Below are positions 20,643-29,691 of a stretch of 64,000 nt of DNA, one piece after another. The stretch lies in contig NZ_AP022603.1 of the NCBI RefSeq assembly GCF_010726955.1, forward strand, positions 3,348,001 to 3,412,000. Direction: 5' to 3'. Below the pieces are notes generated by a model. That model ran no database searches, was not told the DNA's origin, and saw only the letters and a list, made by a program, of their open reading frames with translations. This DNA comes from Mycolicibacterium fallax. Its GTDB lineage: Bacteria; Actinomycetota; Actinomycetes; Mycobacteriales; Mycobacteriaceae. A program made the position numbers and the translations under genes. Each line of letters opens with the position of its first letter. The first letter of the stretch is position 1.

Positions 20643-21326
20643 ATGGCCCGCACGATTGCAATCGTTCCGGCCGCGGGATCCGGCACCCGGTTGGGTGCCG
20701 GTGTCCCGAAGGCCTTCGCCCGGCTTGAGGGCCGCACCCTGGTGCAGCGCGCGCTGGCCGGGCTGGCCGCCTCCGGGGTGGTCGACGGGGCCGTCGTCGC
20801 GGTACCGCCGGCCCGCTTCGAGGAAGCCGATCTGGTTCTCGGCGACTCCGAGCTGCCGGTGACCGCGGTCGCCGGCGGATTCGAGCGCACCGACTCGGTG
20901 CACAACGCCCTGGACGCCATCGGCGACGCCGACTTCGTCCTGGTGCACGACGCCGCCCGGCCGCTGACGCCGCCGGAGGTGATCGTCCGGGTGGTCGAGG
21001 GCCTGCGCGCCGGGCACGCCGCGGTCATCCCGGTGCTCGGCCTGGTCGACACCATCAAGGCCGTCGACGCCAACGGTCAGGTGCTGGGTACCCCCGAACG
21101 GGCCGGCCTGCGCGCCGTGCAAACCCCGCAGGGCTTCACCGTCGAGGTGCTGCGCCGCGCCTACCAGCGGGCCGGGACCGCGGTGTTCAGCGACGACGCC
21201 GGGCTGGTCGAGCACATCGGCACCCCGGTGCAGACCGTGCCCGGTGACCCGCTGGCCTTCAAGATCACCACCCCGCTGGACCTGCTGACGGCCCGCGCGG
21301 TGCTGCGCGGCGGCCCGGTGGAATGA
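20643..21326 (+). CDS. ispD: 2-C-methyl-D-erythritol 4-phosphate cytidylyltransferase
   Basis: 227 residues. Third step of the MEP isoprenoid pathway, CTP + MEP to CDP-ME. The nucleotide-binding signature [17 protein letters not shown] lies at residues 9-25, the [10 protein letters not shown] segment in the middle, and the TPQGF/DDAG region near the end. It overlaps ispF by 4 bases (ATGA at 21323), so the two MEP enzymes are coupled. Confidence 0.97.
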   Translation: MARTIAIVPAAGSGTRLGAGVPKAFARLEGRTLVQRALAGLAASGVVDGAVVAVPPARFEEADLVLGDSELPVTAVAGGFERTDSVHNALDAIGDADFVLVHDAARPLTPPEVIVRVVEGLRAGHAAVIPVLGLVDTIKAVDANGQVLGTPERAGLRAVQTPQGFTVEVLRRAYQRAGTAVFSDDAGLVEHIGTPVQTVPGDPLAFKITTPLDLLTARAVLRGGPVE

Positions 21327-21802
21327 CCGCGCTGCCGCGGGTCGGGCTCGGCACCGACGTGCACCCGATCGAACCGGGCCGGCCCTGCTGGCTGCTCGGC
21401 CTGGAGTTTCCCGGGGTGGACGGCTGCTCGGGGCACTCCGACGGCGACGTCGCCGCGCACGCCATCTGCGATGCGCTGCTGTCGGCCGCCGGCCTCGGCG
21501 ACATCGGCGGGGTCTTCGGGGTCGGCGACCCGCGGTGGGCCGGGGTGACCGGCGCGGCCATGCTCAGCCACGTCCGCGGGCTGCTGGCCGAGGCTGGATT
21601 CAGCATCGGCAACGTGGCCGTGCAGGTGATCGCCAACCGGCCCAAGATCGGCCCGGTGCGCGATGCGGCGCAGCGGCTGCTCAGCGATCTGCTCGGCGCG
21701 CCGGTGTCGGTGTCGGCCACCACCACCGACGGTTTGGGGCTGACCGGGCGCGGCGAGGGCCTGGCCGCCGTCGCGACGGCGCTGGTGGTCACGGCCTCGT
21801 GA
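21323..21802 (+). CDS. ispF: 2-C-methyl-D-erythritol 2,4-cyclodiphosphate synthase
   Basis: 159 residues. Cyclises CDP-ME 2-phosphate to MEcPP with release of CMP. Metal ligands Asp12 and His14 in GTDVHPI, and the [17 protein letters not shown] segment supplies the third ligand and active-site loop. The C-terminal [17 protein letters not shown] signature is intact. Trimeric, cytosolic. Coupled to ispD. Confidence 0.97.
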   Translation: MTALPRVGLGTDVHPIEPGRPCWLLGLEFPGVDGCSGHSDGDVAAHAICDALLSAAGLGDIGGVFGVGDPRWAGVTGAAMLSHVRGLLAEAGFSIGNVAVQVIANRPKIGPVRDAAQRLLSDLLGAPVSVSATTTDGLGLTGRGEGLAAVATALVVTAS

Positions 21803-21816
21803 GCCGAACAACCCGG

Positions 21817-21822
21817 TAAGCT
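21817..21822 (+). promoter_or_regulatory. Candidate -10 element for cysS
   Basis: TAAGCT fits TANNNT and lies 8 bases before the GTG of cysS, the same layout as the lysS promoter. No Shine-Dalgarno sequence precedes the start, which supports a leaderless or near-leaderless transcript. Confidence 0.5.
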
Positions 21823-21830
21823 GGCCCGTC

Positions 21831-23267
21831 GTGACCGACAGCGGCGCCCGGGCTGAGGGCCTGAGACTGCACGACACCATGACCGGTGCCGTGCGCGACT
21901 TCGTCCCCGTCCGGCCCGGCCAGGCGTCGATCTACCTGTGCGGGGCCACCGTGCAGGGCCTGCCGCACATCGGCCACGTCCGCAGCGGGGTGGCCTTCGA
22001 CGTGCTGCGGCGCTGGCTGCTGGCCAAGGGCTACGACGTCGCGTTCATCCGCAACGTCACCGACATCGACGACAAGATCCTGACCAAGGCCGCCGACGCC
22101 GGCCGGCCGTGGTGGGAGTGGGCGGCCACCCACGAGCGGGCCTTCACCGCCGCCTACGACGCGCTCGGGGTGCTGCCGCCATCGGCCGAGCCGCGGGCCA
22201 CCGGCCACATCACCGCGATCGTCGAGCTGATCGAGCGGCTGATCGACACCGGGCACGCCTACACCGGCGCCGGCGACGTCTACTTCGACGTGCTCAGCTA
22301 CCCCGAGTACGGCGCGCTGAGCGGTCACCGGGTCGACGACGTGCACCAGGGCGAGGGCGTGGCCACCGGCAAACGCGATCAGCGTGACTTCACGCTGTGG
22401 AAGGGCGCCAAGCCCGGCGAGCCGTCCTGGCCGACGCCGTGGGGCCGGGGCAGGCCGGGCTGGCACTCCGAGTGCGTGGCGATGGCGCACGAATACCTCG
22501 GGTCGAGCTTCGACATCCACTGCGGCGGCATGGACCTGGTGTTCCCGCACCACGAGAACGAGATCGCCCAGGCCGTCGCGGCCGGCGACGGCTTCGCCCG
22601 GTACTGGCTGCACAACGGCTGGGTCACCATGGGCGGCGAGAAGATGAGCAAGTCGCTGGGCAACGTGCTGTCCATCCCGGCGGTGCTGGCCCGGGTCCGG
22701 CCCGCCGAGCTGCGCTACTACCTGGGCAGCGCGCACTACCGGTCCATGCTGGAGTTCACCGAGGTCGCCCTGCAGGACGCCGCCCGGGCCTACTCCGGGC
22801 TGGAGGACTTCCTGCACCGGGTCCGCACCCGGGTCGGCGCGGTGCCGGTCGGGCAGTGGACGCCGCGGTTCGCCGCCGCGCTCGACGACGACCTGTCGGT
22901 GCCGATGGCGCTGGCCGAGGTGCACGCCGCCCGCGCCGACGGCAACCGGGCGCTGGACGCCGGCGACCACGACGGCGCGATGGCCCAGGCCGGCGCGATC
23001 CGGGCGATGATGGGCATCCTGGGCTGCGATCCGCTGGACGAGCGCTGGGAGCTGCGCGACGAGACCGTCGCCGCGATGTCGGCGCTGGACCACCTGGTCA
23101 ACTGGGCGCTGGAGGACCGCGCGCAGGCCCGCGACCGGCGGGATTGGGCGGCCGCCGACCAGATCCGGAACCGGCTGGCCGCCGCGGGCGTCGAGGTCAC
23201 CGACACCGCCGACGGCCCGCAGTGGGAATTGGGTTCCGGTGTCCCGAACGCGGAGGTAGTCAGCTGA
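21831..23267 (+). CDS. cysS: Cysteinyl-tRNA synthetase
   Basis: 478 residues, class I. The HIGH motif is HIGH (46-49), the KMSKS motif is in [11 protein letters not shown], and the zinc ligands are Cys37 (YLCGATVQG), Cys and His in the [12 protein letters not shown] and FPHHENE stretch. It is about 10 residues longer at the N-terminus than the usual start if the GTG at 21831 is used. Its stop overlaps the next start (TGATG), coupling it to rlmB, a pairing also seen in other bacteria. Confidence 0.97.
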   Translation: MTDSGARAEGLRLHDTMTGAVRDFVPVRPGQASIYLCGATVQGLPHIGHVRSGVAFDVLRRWLLAKGYDVAFIRNVTDIDDKILTKAADAGRPWWEWAATHERAFTAAYDALGVLPPSAEPRATGHITAIVELIERLIDTGHAYTGAGDVYFDVLSYPEYGALSGHRVDDVHQGEGVATGKRDQRDFTLWKGAKPGEPSWPTPWGRGRPGWHSECVAMAHEYLGSSFDIHCGGMDLVFPHHENEIAQAVAAGDGFARYWLHNGWVTMGGEKMSKSLGNVLSIPAVLARVRPAELRYYLGSAHYRSMLEFTEVALQDAARAYSGLEDFLHRVRTRVGAVPVGQWTPRFAAALDDDLSVPMALAEVHAARADGNRALDAGDHDGAMAQAGAIRAMMGILGCDPLDERWELRDETVAAMSALDHLVNWALEDRAQARDRRDWAAADQIRNRLAAAGVEVTDTADGPQWELGSGVPNAEVVS

Positions 23268-24208
23268 TGGCCGGAAACTCGCAGCGCCGCGGCGCGATCC
23301 GCAAGGCGGGCAGCAAGAAGGGGCCGGTGGTCGGGTCCGGCGGTGTGCGCAGGCGCGGCCTGGAGGGCCGCGGCGCCACCCCGCCCGCGCACCAGCGGCC
23401 CAACCATCCCGCGCACAAGCGGGCCAAGCAGGCCGCCCGCTCGCAGCAGGGCAGGCACCGCAAGACCGACGAGACCGAGACCGTGCTGGGCCGCAACCCG
23501 GTGCTGGAGTGCCTGCGGGCCGGGGTGCCGGCCACCGCGCTGTACGTGGCGATCGGCATCGACACCGACGAGCGGGTCACCGAGTCGGTGGCCCGGGCCG
23601 CCGACACCGGCATCGCGATCCTGGAGGTGGCCCGCCACGACCTGGACCGGATGAGCACCAACGGGCTGCACCAGGGCATCGCGCTGCAGGTGCCGCCGTA
23701 CCAGTACGCGCACCCCGACGATCTGCTGGCCGAGGCCCGTGGGGACATCACCCCGCCGCTGCTGGTGGCCCTGGACAACATCTCCGACCCGCGCAACCTC
23801 GGCGCGATCGTCCGGTCGACGGCCGCGTTCGGTGGGCACGGGGTGCTGATCCCGCAGCGCCGGTCGGCCTCGGTCACCGCGGTGGCCTGGCGGACCTCGG
23901 CGGGCGCGGCGGCCCGGCTGCCGGTCGGCCGGGCGACCAACCTGAACCGCACCCTCAAGGACTGGGCCGACGCCGGGCTGCAGATCGTCGGCCTGGATGC
24001 CGAGGGCGACACCGGGCTCGACGAACTCGACGCCTCCGGCCCGATCGTGGTGGTGGTCGGTTCCGAGGGCAAGGGGCTGTCCCGGCTGGTCCGGCAGAAC
24101 TGCGATGCCGTCGTGTCCATCCCGATGGCCGGGCCGACCGAGTCGCTGAACGCGTCGGTGGCCGCCGGCGTGGTGCTGGCCGAGATCGCCCGGCAGCGCC
24201 GGCGCTGA
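23267..24208 (+). CDS. rlmB: 23S rRNA (guanosine-2'-O-)-methyltransferase RlmB-type (SPOUT/TrmH)
   Basis: 313 residues. A strongly basic disordered N-terminus (about 1-70) precedes a substrate-binding domain and a SPOUT methyltransferase domain. SPOUT motif 1 ([16 protein letters not shown]), motif 2 ([11 protein letters not shown]) and motif 3 ([18 protein letters not shown]) form the knotted SAM site. In Streptomyces and mycobacteria homologues act on rRNA; M. tuberculosis Rv3579c may do so, but the exact nucleotide is inferred. Confidence 0.92.
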   Translation: MAGNSQRRGAIRKAGSKKGPVVGSGGVRRRGLEGRGATPPAHQRPNHPAHKRAKQAARSQQGRHRKTDETETVLGRNPVLECLRAGVPATALYVAIGIDTDERVTESVARAADTGIAILEVARHDLDRMSTNGLHQGIALQVPPYQYAHPDDLLAEARGDITPPLLVALDNISDPRNLGAIVRSTAAFGGHGVLIPQRRSASVTAVAWRTSAGAAARLPVGRATNLNRTLKDWADAGLQIVGLDAEGDTGLDELDASGPIVVVVGSEGKGLSRLVRQNCDAVVSIPMAGPTESLNASVAAGVVLAEIARQRRR

Positions 24209-24225
24209 GCCCGGCCCGCCGGGCT
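24208..24225. terminator. GC hairpin between convergent genes
   Basis: AGCCCGG-CCCG-CCGGGCT forms a perfect 7-bp stem with a 4-base loop directly between the rlmB stop and the stop of the opposing gene. It lacks a T-run, so it would be an atypical bidirectional terminator. Confidence 0.45.
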
Positions 24226-25155
24226 TACCGCGGCGCCGGGGCCCAGGGGTCCTCGCGGCGCCACACCGTCGGCAACCGCAGCGCGACGCCGTCGGCGTCG
24301 GCCAGCTCGCCGAGCACCCGCAGCGTGACGTTCAGGTCGTCGGCCGCGTACGGCAGCGCGCGCAGCGGCAGGTGCAGCGGCCGGAAGAAGTCGTCCCAGT
24401 GGATCCCGACGACGGTGTGCGCCCCGACGGTGCGCACCGTCTCGGCCCAGTAGTCGCGCAGGTAGGACTCGGGTTGCCGGCCCAGCTGGCCCAGCCCGAG
24501 GTAGGCGACCTCGGCGCGCTGCCCGGCCAGTGCGCCCGGGCGGAACCCGGCGCTGCCCTGGATCAGCAGCCGCCGCCCGGTCGGGGTGTGCCGCACCAGC
24601 GTCGCCCAGGCCTCGCCGCAGCGGTAGGCCGAGACCCGCGCCGGGGGACGCACCGGCGCGGTGACCGGGCCGGGGAAGCGATCGGGCGGGCAGTGCCCCG
24701 ATTCGATCAGGGTGACCTCGAAATTGCCGATCGGCACCGCCGAGCCCGGGTCGACGACGACGATCCGGTCCTCCGGCAGGCCGTGGCCGCGGCCGATGAA
24801 GGCCGTCGACTGCCCGCCGATCAGCGGCGCGCCGGTCAGCTCGGCGACCAGCGCGCTGTCCAGCGCGTGGTCGTAGTGGGTGTGCACCGGCAGCACCGCG
24901 GCCAGGTGCTGCACCCCGGCGCGGGTCAGGCAGCCCTGCACCCGGGGCCGGGACGGGGCGATCTTGCCCAGGGCCAGCCGGGTCAGCCCGGGCCGGCTGA
25001 AGAACCCGTCGGTCATGATCGGGGTGTTGCCGTCGTCGAGCAGCAGGGTGGACACCCCCCAGCCAGCTGATCGCCGGGGCGGCGTCGGCGCCGGCGGCGG
25101 CCACCGTGAAGCGCCCGGCGTGCTCGGCGAGCTTCGGGCGGCCCGGTCGCCTCAC
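24225..25155 (-). pseudogene. MBL-fold metal-dependent hydrolase (Rv3577-like) with an apparent frameshift
   Basis: The downstream frame encodes 276 residues of a metallo-beta-lactamase-fold hydrolase. It has HTHYDHALD metal ligands, GHCPPDRF, and a late VGIHWDD. The family's N-terminus is in another frame: starting at GTG 25155 (which overlaps the pxpA stop as GTGA), it reads RRPGRPKLAEHAGRFTV and continues to ISWLG. The family motif WLGVSTLLLDDG is recovered only if one base is removed from the run of six G (plus-strand C at 25055-25060). So either one base is a sequencing error or the gene is broken. Expression of the shorter form from 25055 would lose the first beta strands. Confidence 0.8.
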
Positions 25156-25922
25156 GTGAACGGCTGCAGGTCGATGTCGTGCTGGCGCAGCTGTTCCCAC
25201 ACCGCCGCGGCGATGTGCGGGGCGCCGGGGGAGTCGCCGTGCACGCAGATCGACTGCACGTGCACCGGCACCACCGAACCGTCGACGGCCGCCACGACGC
25301 CGTCCTTGACCATTCGCACCGCGCGCTCGGCGATCGCGGCGGGATCGTGCAGCACCGCCCCGGCCTCCCGGCGGGACACCAGGGTGCCGTCCGGGTGGTA
25401 GGCCCGGTCGGCGAACACCTCGGCCACGGTGCGCAGCCCGACCATCGAGGCCTGCCGGAACAGTTCGGAGCCGGGCTGGCCGAGCAGCGGCAGCTCGGGG
25501 TTGACGGCGTGCACCGCCGCGGTCACCGCGCGGGCCTGAACCGGGTGGGTGGCCACCGAGTTGTACAGCGCGCCATGGGGTTTGACGTAGCTGACCCGGG
25601 TCCCGGCGACCTCGGCGACCGCCTGCAGCGCGCCGATCTGGTAGATCACGTCGGCGAACAGGTCCTCGAAGGTGACGTCGATGAACCGCCGGCCGAAGCC
25701 GTGCAGGTCGCGGTAGCTGACCTGGGCGCCGATGTGGGCGCCGGCCTCGGCGGCCATCCGGCAGACCTCCAGCAGGCCGGCGGGGTCGCCGGCGTGGAAG
25801 CCGCAGGCCAGGTTCGCGCTGGTGATCATCCCGATCATGGCCTCGTCGTCGCCGATCCGCCAGATCCCGAAGCCCTCGCCGATGTCGGCGTTGAGATCCA
25901 CGGTGAACTTCGCCTCGCCCAT
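25152..25922 (-). CDS. pxpA: 5-oxoprolinase subunit A (LamB/YcsF family)
   Basis: 256 residues. PxpA works with PxpBC to hydrolyse 5-oxoproline with ATP. Family signature VDLNADIGEGFG at residues 8-19, followed by SANLACGFHAGDP and GAHIGAQVSYRDLHGFGRR; the metal-like His/Asp residues are intact. ATG at 25922; an open frame further upstream covers the divergent gene and is rejected. pxpB and pxpC are not in this window, so the complex must be completed elsewhere or the protein acts on its own substrate. Overlaps the MBL-fold gene by 4 bases. Confidence 0.93.
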   Translation of the reverse strand: MGEAKFTVDLNADIGEGFGIWRIGDDEAMIGMITSANLACGFHAGDPAGLLEVCRMAAEAGAHIGAQVSYRDLHGFGRRFIDVTFEDLFADVIYQIGALQAVAEVAGTRVSYVKPHGALYNSVATHPVQARAVTAAVHAVNPELPLLGQPGSELFRQASMVGLRTVAEVFADRAYHPDGTLVSRREAGAVLHDPAAIAERAVRMVKDGVVAAVDGSVVPVHVQSICVHGDSPGAPHIAAAVWEQLRQHDIDLQPFT

Positions 25923-25965
25923 CCGCTCAGGGTAGGCCGGTCGCCGCGGCGAACCCAAGGTGCGC

Positions 25966-25993
25966 CGGTAACTGAAAACGGTTATCGTTACCG
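25966..25993 (+). promoter_or_regulatory. Probable Zur (FurB) operator and -10 of the zinc ABC operon
   Basis: A perfect inverted repeat CGGTAAC-N14-GTTACCG (25966-25972 with 25987-25993) encloses the Zur-like GAAAACGGTTATCGTT core. The hexamer TATCGT (25983-25988) fits a TANNNT -10 and lies 7 bases before the GTG at 25996. The promoter and operator therefore overlap, and the transcript is probably leaderless. A Zur-bound repressor would block RNA polymerase. This is inferred from similarity to actinobacterial Zur boxes and the operon's content. Confidence 0.65.
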
Positions 25994-25995
25994 CC

Positions 25996-26910
25996 GTGGC
26001 GTTCGGGACGAGACTTCGGCTGGCCGCGCTGGCGGCGGCGCTGACGCTGCCCGCCGCCCTGACGGCCTGCACCACCGACGACGGGCCCGCGCCGGCCGGC
26101 CGGGGCGACTGCCCCACCGACCCGGTGGCCGTCGTCGTCAGCCTCGATCAGTGGGGCGACATCGTGGCCCGGCTCGGCGGCTCGTGCGCGACGGTGACCA
26201 CCCTGCTGGCCGGCTCCGCGGCCGACCCGCACGACTTCGAACCGCCGCCGGCCGACGCGGTCCGGATGTCCGGCGCGCAACTGGTCGTGCTCAACGGCGG
26301 CAACTACGACGAGTGGGCGGCCAAGCTGGCCGCGACCTCGGCGCCCGGCGCCCCGGTGATCAGCGCGGTGGCGCAGGACGGCAACCCGCACGTCTGGTAC
26401 GACCCGACCGCGGTGACCCGGGTCGCCGACGCCGTCACCGCCCGGCTGGCCGAACTGGCGCCCGGTGCCGCCGACTACTTCGCCGAGCGCCACGGCGTCT
26501 TTGCCCAGCAGCTGACCCCGTACACCGCGGCGATCGCGAAGATCAAGGCCGGCGCCCCCGGGCGCAGCTACGCCGCGACCGAGCCGGTGTTCGACCCGAT
26601 GGCCGAGCAGCTCGGCCTGGTTGACCGGACCCCGGCCGGCTACCGGGCGGCGGCCGCCCGCGACAGCGACCCGGCGCCCGCGGACCTGTCGGCGTTCCTG
26701 CGGCTGCTGTCCGACCGCGGCGTCGACCTGCTGATCTTCAACACCCAGACCCAGGGTGCGCTGCCCGCGCAGCTGCGCGACGCGGCCCGCGCGGCGGGCG
26801 TGCCGGTGGTCGAGGTGACCGAGACCATTCCGCCGGGCACCGGTTCGTTCCTGGACTGGCAGCTGGGCCAGCTGCGCGCGGTCGGCGAGGTGCTGGGTGT
26901 CGCGGTTTAG
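25996..26910 (+). CDS. Metal (probably zinc) ABC transporter substrate-binding lipoprotein, ZnuA-like
   Basis: 304 residues. Signal peptide ending at a lipobox LTAC (Cys25). Cluster A-I binding protein: candidate metal ligands are His in DPHDFEP (around 77), His in NPHVWYDP (around 134), Glu in YAATEPVFDP and polar residues of FNTQTQ. There is no long His-rich loop of the classical ZnuA, so Mn or Fe cannot be excluded. Leads a tight three-gene operon and follows a Zur-like box. GTG start at 25996 with no ribosome site, as expected of a leaderless mRNA. Overlaps the ATPase gene by 14 bases. Confidence 0.85.
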   Translation: MAFGTRLRLAALAAALTLPAALTACTTDDGPAPAGRGDCPTDPVAVVVSLDQWGDIVARLGGSCATVTTLLAGSAADPHDFEPPPADAVRMSGAQLVVLNGGNYDEWAAKLAATSAPGAPVISAVAQDGNPHVWYDPTAVTRVADAVTARLAELAPGAADYFAERHGVFAQQLTPYTAAIAKIKAGAPGRSYAATEPVFDPMAEQLGLVDRTPAGYRAAAARDSDPAPADLSAFLRLLSDRGVDLLIFNTQTQGALPAQLRDAARAAGVPVVEVTETIPPGTGSFLDWQLGQLRAVGEVLGVAV

Positions 26911-27706
26911 CCACCCCCGCGACGACCAGGACACCGCCGGGGCACCGGCCCTGGAGTTCCACGACGTGTCGGTGGTGCGGGGCGGCCGGCTGATCTGGTC
27001 GGAGGGCACCTTCACGGTGCCGGCCGGCGGCATCACCGCGGTGATCGGCTCCAACGGCTCGGGCAAGACCACGCTGCTGCAGGTGGTGCTCGGGCTGCTG
27101 CCCGCGGCCAGCGGCACCGTCCGGGTGCTCGGCCGGGCGCCCGGCACCGCCCGGGTGCAGAACGAAATCGGCTATGTGCCACAGCACTACGCCGCCGAGG
27201 CGGGCAACGCGATCCGGGCCCGCGACGCGGTGCTGCTGGGCCTGGTCGGCAACCGGTGGGGCTTCGGCTTCCCGACCGCCGCCCAGCGCGACCGGGTGGA
27301 CCGGGTGCTGGAGGCGGTCGGGGCCGCCGACCTGGCCGGCAGCCGGCTGTCCCAGCTCTCCGGCGGGCAGCGTCAGCGGGTGGCGATCGCCGAGGCGCTG
27401 GTGTCGCGGCCCCGGCTGCTGGTGCTCGACGAGCCGCTGGCCGCCATCGACCTGCGCAACCAGCGCGAGATCATCGCGCTGCTGGACCGGGTCCGCGAGG
27501 AGTTCGCCGTCACCGTGCTGGTGGTGGCCCACGACCTCAACCCGCTGCTCGGGGTGCTTGACAGCGCCATCTACCTGCTCGACGGGCACGCCCACTTCGC
27601 GGCGCTGGATCAGGTGGTCGACGAGGAACTGCTCAGCCACCTCTACGGCACCTCGGTGCAGGTCGTGCACACCCCGCAGGGCGAGCTGTACATGCGGAGC
27701 CGCTAG
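26897..27706 (+). CDS. Metal ABC transporter ATPase, ZnuC-like
   Basis: 269 residues. Walker A GSNGSGKTT (about 51-59), Q-loop near GYVPQHYAAE, ABC signature LSGGQRQR (about 155-162), Walker B LLVLDEP and the H-loop VVAHDLN are intact. It energises the permease encoded next. The GTG start overlaps the binding-protein gene by 14 bases and the stop abuts the permease ATG. Confidence 0.93.
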   Translation: MSRFSHPRDDQDTAGAPALEFHDVSVVRGGRLIWSEGTFTVPAGGITAVIGSNGSGKTTLLQVVLGLLPAASGTVRVLGRAPGTARVQNEIGYVPQHYAAEAGNAIRARDAVLLGLVGNRWGFGFPTAAQRDRVDRVLEAVGAADLAGSRLSQLSGGQRQRVAIAEALVSRPRLLVLDEPLAAIDLRNQREIIALLDRVREEFAVTVLVVAHDLNPLLGVLDSAIYLLDGHAHFAALDQVVDEELLSHLYGTSVQVVHTPQGELYMRSR

Positions 27707-28564
27707 ATGACCACGACCGTGCTGGCGCTGGGCTACCAGCAGAACTGGTGGGAGATCCTCACCTCGCCGTTCATGCGCAACGCGCTGCTCGGCGGCACCC
27801 TGGTGGCGCTGGCGGCCGGGCTGATCGGCTACTTCATCGTGGTGCGCAGCAGTGCCTTCGCCGCGCACGCGCTGGCGCACATCGGTTTCCCCGGGGCGAC
27901 CGGCGCGGTGCTGCTCGGGCTGCCGGTCGGGGCCGGGCTGGCGGTGTTCTGCGTCGGCGGCGCGCTGGTGATCGGGGCGCTGGGCAACCGCGCCGACGAG
28001 CGCGAGGTGGCCACCGGGACGGTGCTGGCCGTCGCGACCGGCCTGGGCATGTTCTTCAACTCGCTGGCCACCACCAGCAGTTCGACGGTCACCAACGTGC
28101 TGTTCGGCAACCTGCTGGCGGTCACCGACGACCAGCTGATCGGGTTCGGCATCGGGGTCGCGCTGCTGGCCGTGGTGGTCGCCGCGGTGTACCGGCCGCT
28201 GCTGTTCGCGTCGGTCAACCCGGCGGTGGCCGAGGCCAAGGGTGTGCCGGTGCGGGTGCTTTCGGTGGTGTTCATGGCGTTGCTGGGGGTGGCGGTCACC
28301 ATGGCGGTGCAGGCCGTCGGCACCCTGCTGCTGTTCGCCCTGGTGGTCACCCCGGCGGCCACCGCGATCATGCTGACCGCCCGCCCGCCGGCGGCGATGG
28401 CGGTCTCCGCCGGGCTGTCGGTGTTCGGGGTGTGGGCCGGGCTGGCCGCCTCGGCGATGTTCAACATTCCGCCGAGCTTCCCGATTGTCACCATCGTCGG
28501 CGCGGTGTGGCTGGCGGTGTGGTTCGGCGCGTCCCGGACGCGCCGCGGCACCGTGGTGGCCTGA
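27707..28564 (+). CDS. Metal ABC transporter permease, ZnuB-like (ABC-3 family)
   Basis: 285 residues with about eight transmembrane helices. The ABC-3 family marks are the short N-terminal segment, AAHALAHIGFPGA near residues 53-65, and a late VTPAATAIML stretch. Functions as a homodimer in the inner membrane together with the ATPase. Followed by an inverted repeat and the LacI-type regulator. Confidence 0.92.
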   Translation: MTTTVLALGYQQNWWEILTSPFMRNALLGGTLVALAAGLIGYFIVVRSSAFAAHALAHIGFPGATGAVLLGLPVGAGLAVFCVGGALVIGALGNRADEREVATGTVLAVATGLGMFFNSLATTSSSTVTNVLFGNLLAVTDDQLIGFGIGVALLAVVVAAVYRPLLFASVNPAVAEAKGVPVRVLSVVFMALLGVAVTMAVQAVGTLLLFALVVTPAATAIMLTARPPAAMAVSAGLSVFGVWAGLAASAMFNIPPSFPIVTIVGAVWLAVWFGASRTRRGTVVA

Positions 28565-28565
28565 C

Positions 28566-28586
28566 CCGGGTTCGGCCGAAACCCGG
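28566..28586. promoter_or_regulatory. Inverted repeat after the permease gene, before the LacI-type gene
   Basis: CCGGGTT-N7-AACCCGG forms a perfect 7-bp inverted repeat, 14 bases before the ATG of the LacI-family gene. It could be a terminator of the zinc operon, but the nearness to the regulator's start makes an autoregulatory operator equally likely. Confidence 0.4.
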
Positions 28587-28599
28587 TTACCGTGGAGCA

Positions 28600-29691
28600 A
28601 TGTCCCGGAGCCCGCACCCGCGCCGCCGGGCGACGCTGGCTTCGCTGGCTTCCGAGCTCAACGTGTCCCGGACCACCATCTCCAACGCCTACAACCGGCC
28701 CGACCAGCTCTCCACGGAGCTGCGCGACCGAATCCTGCAGGCCGCCAAGCGACTCGGCTATCCGGGGCCGGACCCGGTGGCGCGGTCGCTGCGCACCCGC
28801 AAGGCCGGCGCGGTCGGGTTGGTCATCGCCGAGCCGCTGACCTACTCGTTCTCCGACCCGGCGGCGCTGGAGTTCGTCGCCGGGCTGGCACAGACCTGCG
28901 AGGAGGCCGGCCAGGGCCTGTTGCTGGTGGCCGCCGGGCCGGGCCGCAGCCTGGCCGACGGCGCGAGTTCGGTGCTCTCGGCCGGGGTGGACGGCTTCGT
29001 GGTGTACGCCGCCGCGGGCGACGACCCGTACCTGAAGGCGGTGCTGGACCGCCGGCTGCCGACGGTGGTGATCGACCAGCCCCGCGAGGTGCCCGGGGCG
29101 TCCTGGATCGGCATCGACGACTACGCCGCGATGCGCGAGCTGGCCGAGCACGTCCTTGGCCTGGGGCACCGGGAGATCGCGGTGCTGACCATGCGGCTGG
29201 GGGACCGGGACGGCGAGGTGGCGCTGGTCGACGAGGACCGGCTGCGGGCCAGCACGTTTCACACCCAGGCCGACCGGATCGCCGGGGTACGCGACGCGAT
29301 GGCCGCGGCCGGCCTTGACCCGGCGGGGCTGACCCTGGTGGAGGCGCTGCGGCAGGGGCCGACGGCAGGCGGGGCGGCCGCCGAGCTGGCGCTGCGCAGC
29401 AACCCGCGGCTGACCGCGCTGCTGTGCACCGCCGACGCGCTGGCGCTCTCGGCGATGGACTACCTGCGCGGCCACGGCATCTACGTGCCCGGCCAGATGA
29501 CCGTCACCGGTTTCGACGGGGTGCCCGAGGCGCTGCGCCGCGGCCTGACCACCGTCGCCCAGCCGACCGTGGCCAAGGGCCGCCGGGCCGGGGAGCTGCT
29601 GCACCACCCGCCGCGCTCGGGCGAGCCGGTGATCGAGACGCTGCCGGTCGAGCTGATCCGCGGCCGCACCTCCGGCCCGCCCGCCGGTTAG
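28600..29691 (+). CDS. LacI-family transcriptional regulator (Rv3575c-like)
   Basis: 363 residues. N-terminal helix-turn-helix (TLASLASELNVSRTTISNAY, about 12-31), hinge helix region, then a periplasmic-binding-protein-like effector domain (about 65-350) with GVDGFVV and VTGFDGVPEALRRGLTTVAQP. The effector ligand is unknown; LacI-type proteins usually sense sugars. The trehalose phosphatase that follows on the opposite strand hints at a sugar link but is only positional evidence. Convergent with otsB, overlapping by 4 bases. Confidence 0.9.
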   Translation: MSRSPHPRRRATLASLASELNVSRTTISNAYNRPDQLSTELRDRILQAAKRLGYPGPDPVARSLRTRKAGAVGLVIAEPLTYSFSDPAALEFVAGLAQTCEEAGQGLLLVAAGPGRSLADGASSVLSAGVDGFVVYAAAGDDPYLKAVLDRRLPTVVIDQPREVPGASWIGIDDYAAMRELAEHVLGLGHREIAVLTMRLGDRDGEVALVDEDRLRASTFHTQADRIAGVRDAMAAAGLDPAGLTLVEALRQGPTAGGAAAELALRSNPRLTALLCTADALALSAMDYLRGHGIYVPGQMTVTGFDGVPEALRRGLTTVAQPTVAKGRRAGELLHHPPRSGEPVIETLPVELIRGRTSGPPAG

